Origin: CALXJM01 sp963930325
GTDB taxonomy: Bacteria > Bacillota > Clostridia > TANB77 > CAG-508
Assembly (NCBI GenBank): GCA_963930325.1
Contig: CAWVME010000021.1
Location: 1-14,143, forward strand
Reading direction: 5' to 3'
Length of the DNA stretch: 14,143 nucleotides
Numbering within the stretch: position 1 is the first letter of the stretch; each line of letters begins with the position of its first letter. Shown piece after piece: positions 13,521 through 14,143 of the stretch. The position numbers were made by a program, and so were the translations under genes. Below the pieces are notes generated by a model, which did no database searches, was not told where the DNA came from, and saw nothing but the letters and a program-made list of their open reading frames with translations.

Positions 13521-13574
13521 ATGAAGACTGCAAACCGTTGGGGCTGTAACACACACACACACACACACATGTAA
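13521..13574 (+). CDS. 17-residue mini-ORF running through an AC microsatellite
   Basis: A strong SD, GGAG (13509-13512), lies eight bases before ATG 13521, which encodes MKTANRWGCNTHTHTHM and stops at TAA 13572-13574. The Thr-His stretch is encoded by the AC repeat. The start of the peptide (KTANRWGC) is GC-richer than its surroundings and contains Trp and Cys. A terminator follows 26 bases later, so SD, ORF and terminator form a compact unit of about 160 nt. Gain of one repeat unit would change the end to THTCKY; loss of one would run into a frame of about 27 further residues. I do not recognise the peptide. Confidence 0.4.
   Translation: MKTANRWGCNTHTHTHM
13549..13568 (+). repeat. (AC)10 dinucleotide microsatellite
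   Basis: Ten perfect AC units lie within the mini-ORF. Such tracts are rare in A/T-rich bacterial DNA and are prone to slipped-strand length change. Confidence 0.95.
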
Positions 13575-13600
13575 ATATTAAAAAAGAAATAAACAATAAG

Positions 13601-13657
13601 AACCTAACCATCTTAAAGTTAGTAAAAATTAACTATATAAGAGATGGTTAGGTTTTT
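13601..13657 (+). terminator. terminator after the (AC)n mini-ORF
   Basis: AACCTAACCATCT (13601-13613) pairs perfectly with 13642-13654, with an inner AGTTA/TAACT stem, followed by a T-run ending at 13657. Confidence 0.85.
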
Positions 13658-13688
13658 GGCACATTTTTGAATATTATTTTGCATATTA

Positions 13689-13769
13689 TATTCGTCAAAC
13701 GAAAAACTAAAACTGTAGAACACCTGTAGGGGCGAACATTGTTCGCCTGCGCTTCGCAGGAATTGCTAA
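13689..13769 (+). repeat. dispersed-type repeat, copy 1 (with two palindromes)
   Basis: About 80 bases matching 13961-14043. It shares TATTCGTCAAAC, then CTAAAAC-GTAGAACAC and TGTAGGGGCGAACAT. It contains two hairpins: GGCGAAC-ATT-GTTCGCC (13731-13747) and CCTGCG-CTT-CGCAGG (13746-13760). It is GC-rich against an A/T background, as in REP- or MITE-like elements. Confidence 0.8.
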
Positions 13770-13777
13770 TTCAAGCT

Positions 13778-13802
13778 GAAATAACAGCATTATGTGAAAA
13801 AT
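13778..13802 (+). repeat. inverted repeat arm, left
   Basis: GAAATAACAG and TGTGAAAAAT, separated by five bases, recur in inverted orientation at 13897-13922 (20 of about 26 positions identical in the two outer blocks). Confidence 0.65.
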
Positions 13803-13896
13803 ATGCGTTCTCCAAGGCGTCTAAGAAAGAAGAAAAAATAAATATAGAAACACACTAAAATAAAGAAAAAGCCAAAACTGCTCCAAGGTCGGACTC

Positions 13897-13922
13897 ATTT
13901 TTCACACAAAGACTGTTATTTC
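13897..13922 (-). repeat. inverted repeat arm, right
   Basis: The minus strand reads GAAATAACAG, six bases, TGTGAAAAAT, matching 13778-13802. A CCAAGG block lies on the inner side of each arm (13812-13817 and 13883-13888), not in inverted register. Confidence 0.65.
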
Positions 13923-13960
13923 TAAAAAGCAAAAAGCAAAAAACAAAAATTTTGATAACA

Positions 13961-14043
13961 TATTCGTCAAACAAAAAATCTAAAACCGTAGAACACATGT
14001 AGGGGCGAACATCGTTCGTCCGCCACTCCGTAGGCATTACTAA
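13961..14043 (+). repeat. dispersed-type repeat, copy 2 (decayed palindromes)
   Basis: Direct repeat of 13689-13769, 272 bases downstream. GTAGGGGCGAACAT is kept; the first hairpin survives with a G-T pair (GGCGAAC-ATC-GTTCGTC) and the second (CCGCCACTCCGTAGG) has lost its symmetry. Confidence 0.8.
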
Positions 14044-14089
14044 CACAAAAATCAAATAATAAAAACAAAAAAATACAAGGAGGAAACCA

Positions 14090-14143
14090 ATGAAAAGAAT
14101 AAAAAATGCAAAAGGAATAACCCTAATAGCACTAGTAATAACA
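14090..14143 (+). CDS. type IV pilin-like protein, N-terminal fragment
   Basis: The gene runs off the right edge. SD AAGGAGG (14078-14084) precedes ATG 14090. The 18 visible residues, MKRIKNAKGITLIALVIT, look like a class III/type IV prepilin leader: a basic stretch ending in Gly9, then a hydrophobic stretch. A prepilin peptidase would cut after Gly9. Alanine stands at mature position 5, where classical type IV pilins have Glu. Products with this start in Clostridia include pseudopilins and large secreted surface proteins, so the full product cannot be named from this fragment. Confidence 0.75.
   Translation, partial: MKRIKNAKGITLIALVIT

Larger units (their letters stand above)
13106..14089. 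other. about 1 kb region without an ordinary protein gene
   Basis: This stretch has no credible gene over 20 codons. It holds a minus-strand small-RNA unit (to 13318), a plus-strand mini-ORF unit (13458-13657), and the repeat cluster 13689-14043. From 13319 to 13420 and from 14044 to 14077 I see only A/T-rich sequence with nothing recognisable. Confidence 0.7.

Noticed and set aside
13268..13570. Minus-strand frames of about 100 codons starting MCVCVCV
   Set aside because: They begin in the complement of the AC microsatellite, have no SD, show low-complexity F/Y/I-rich translation, and overlap two promoter/terminator units.
13760..13858. Plus frame reading ELLIQAEITALCEKYAFSK and ending at TAA
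   Set aside because: It looked like the tail of a decayed gene, but there is no start or upstream coding frame, and the stretch is part of the inverted repeat, so coding is not supported.
13855..14055. Minus-strand frame of 66 codons
   Set aside because: It runs through both repeat copies and an inverted repeat arm, with no SD and no recognisable motif.
1..14143. CRISPR arrays, tRNA or rRNA genes
   Set aside because: I saw no regularly spaced repeats with unique spacers and no recognisable tRNA arms or rRNA segments on either strand.

Overview
The window reads as low-GC Firmicutes, most likely an uncultured gut-type Clostridia. Base composition is strongly A/T, Shine-Dalgarno sites are strong (AGGAGG-like), several starts are TTG, and sigma-A type promoters are visible. 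The gene content (queA-tgt with a DUF3792/YrzE-type membrane protein, ireB-ruvX-DUF1292) is typical of that phylum. The last partial gene has a KGITLIALVIT prepilin-like N-terminus, common in such genomes.

Layout. (1) 1-2507: the end of queA, then tgt, then a membrane-anchored protein with WG-like repeats; these form a + strand operon ending at a strong hairpin. (2) 2546-2977: DUF3792 membrane protein with its own terminator. (3) 3005-4795, minus strand: a long-chain acyl-CoA synthetase-like enzyme with its own promoter and terminator; an SD site and the promoter position indicate a TTG start. (4) 4925-6217: a secreted or membrane-anchored G5-SH3b-glucosaminidase cell-wall hydrolase. (5) 6264-11301: a promoter followed by three poorly characterised genes (small signal-peptide/two-TM protein; 747-residue receiver-like/AT-hook/degenerate MinD-TadZ-like ATPase; membrane GAF/degenerate GGDEF protein), then ireB, ruvX and a DUF1292 gene, closed by a strong terminator. 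(6) 11354-13057: a second acyl-CoA synthetase-like paralogue, facing opposite to the first. (7) 13060-14089: about 1 kb without an ordinary gene. It holds a minus-strand transcription unit (consensus promoter, about 220 nt structured RNA, five-codon ORF, terminator), a plus-strand mini-ORF running through an (AC)10 microsatellite and followed by its own terminator, and a pair of diverged 80-bp direct repeats enclosing an inverted repeat. (8) 14090-14143: the start of a pilin-like gene.

How they fit. QueA and Tgt both act in queuosine tRNA modification. IreB, RuvX/YqgF and DUF1292 form a conserved Firmicutes cluster. The three unknown genes upstream share an operon-like arrangement with it and carry membrane anchors, a ParA/MinD/TadZ-like fold, putative DNA-binding AT-hooks and a catalytically dead-looking GGDEF. 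I infer a membrane-linked positioning or signalling module; no function is established here. The most novel-looking items are this module and the minus-strand structured RNA at 13061-13283.
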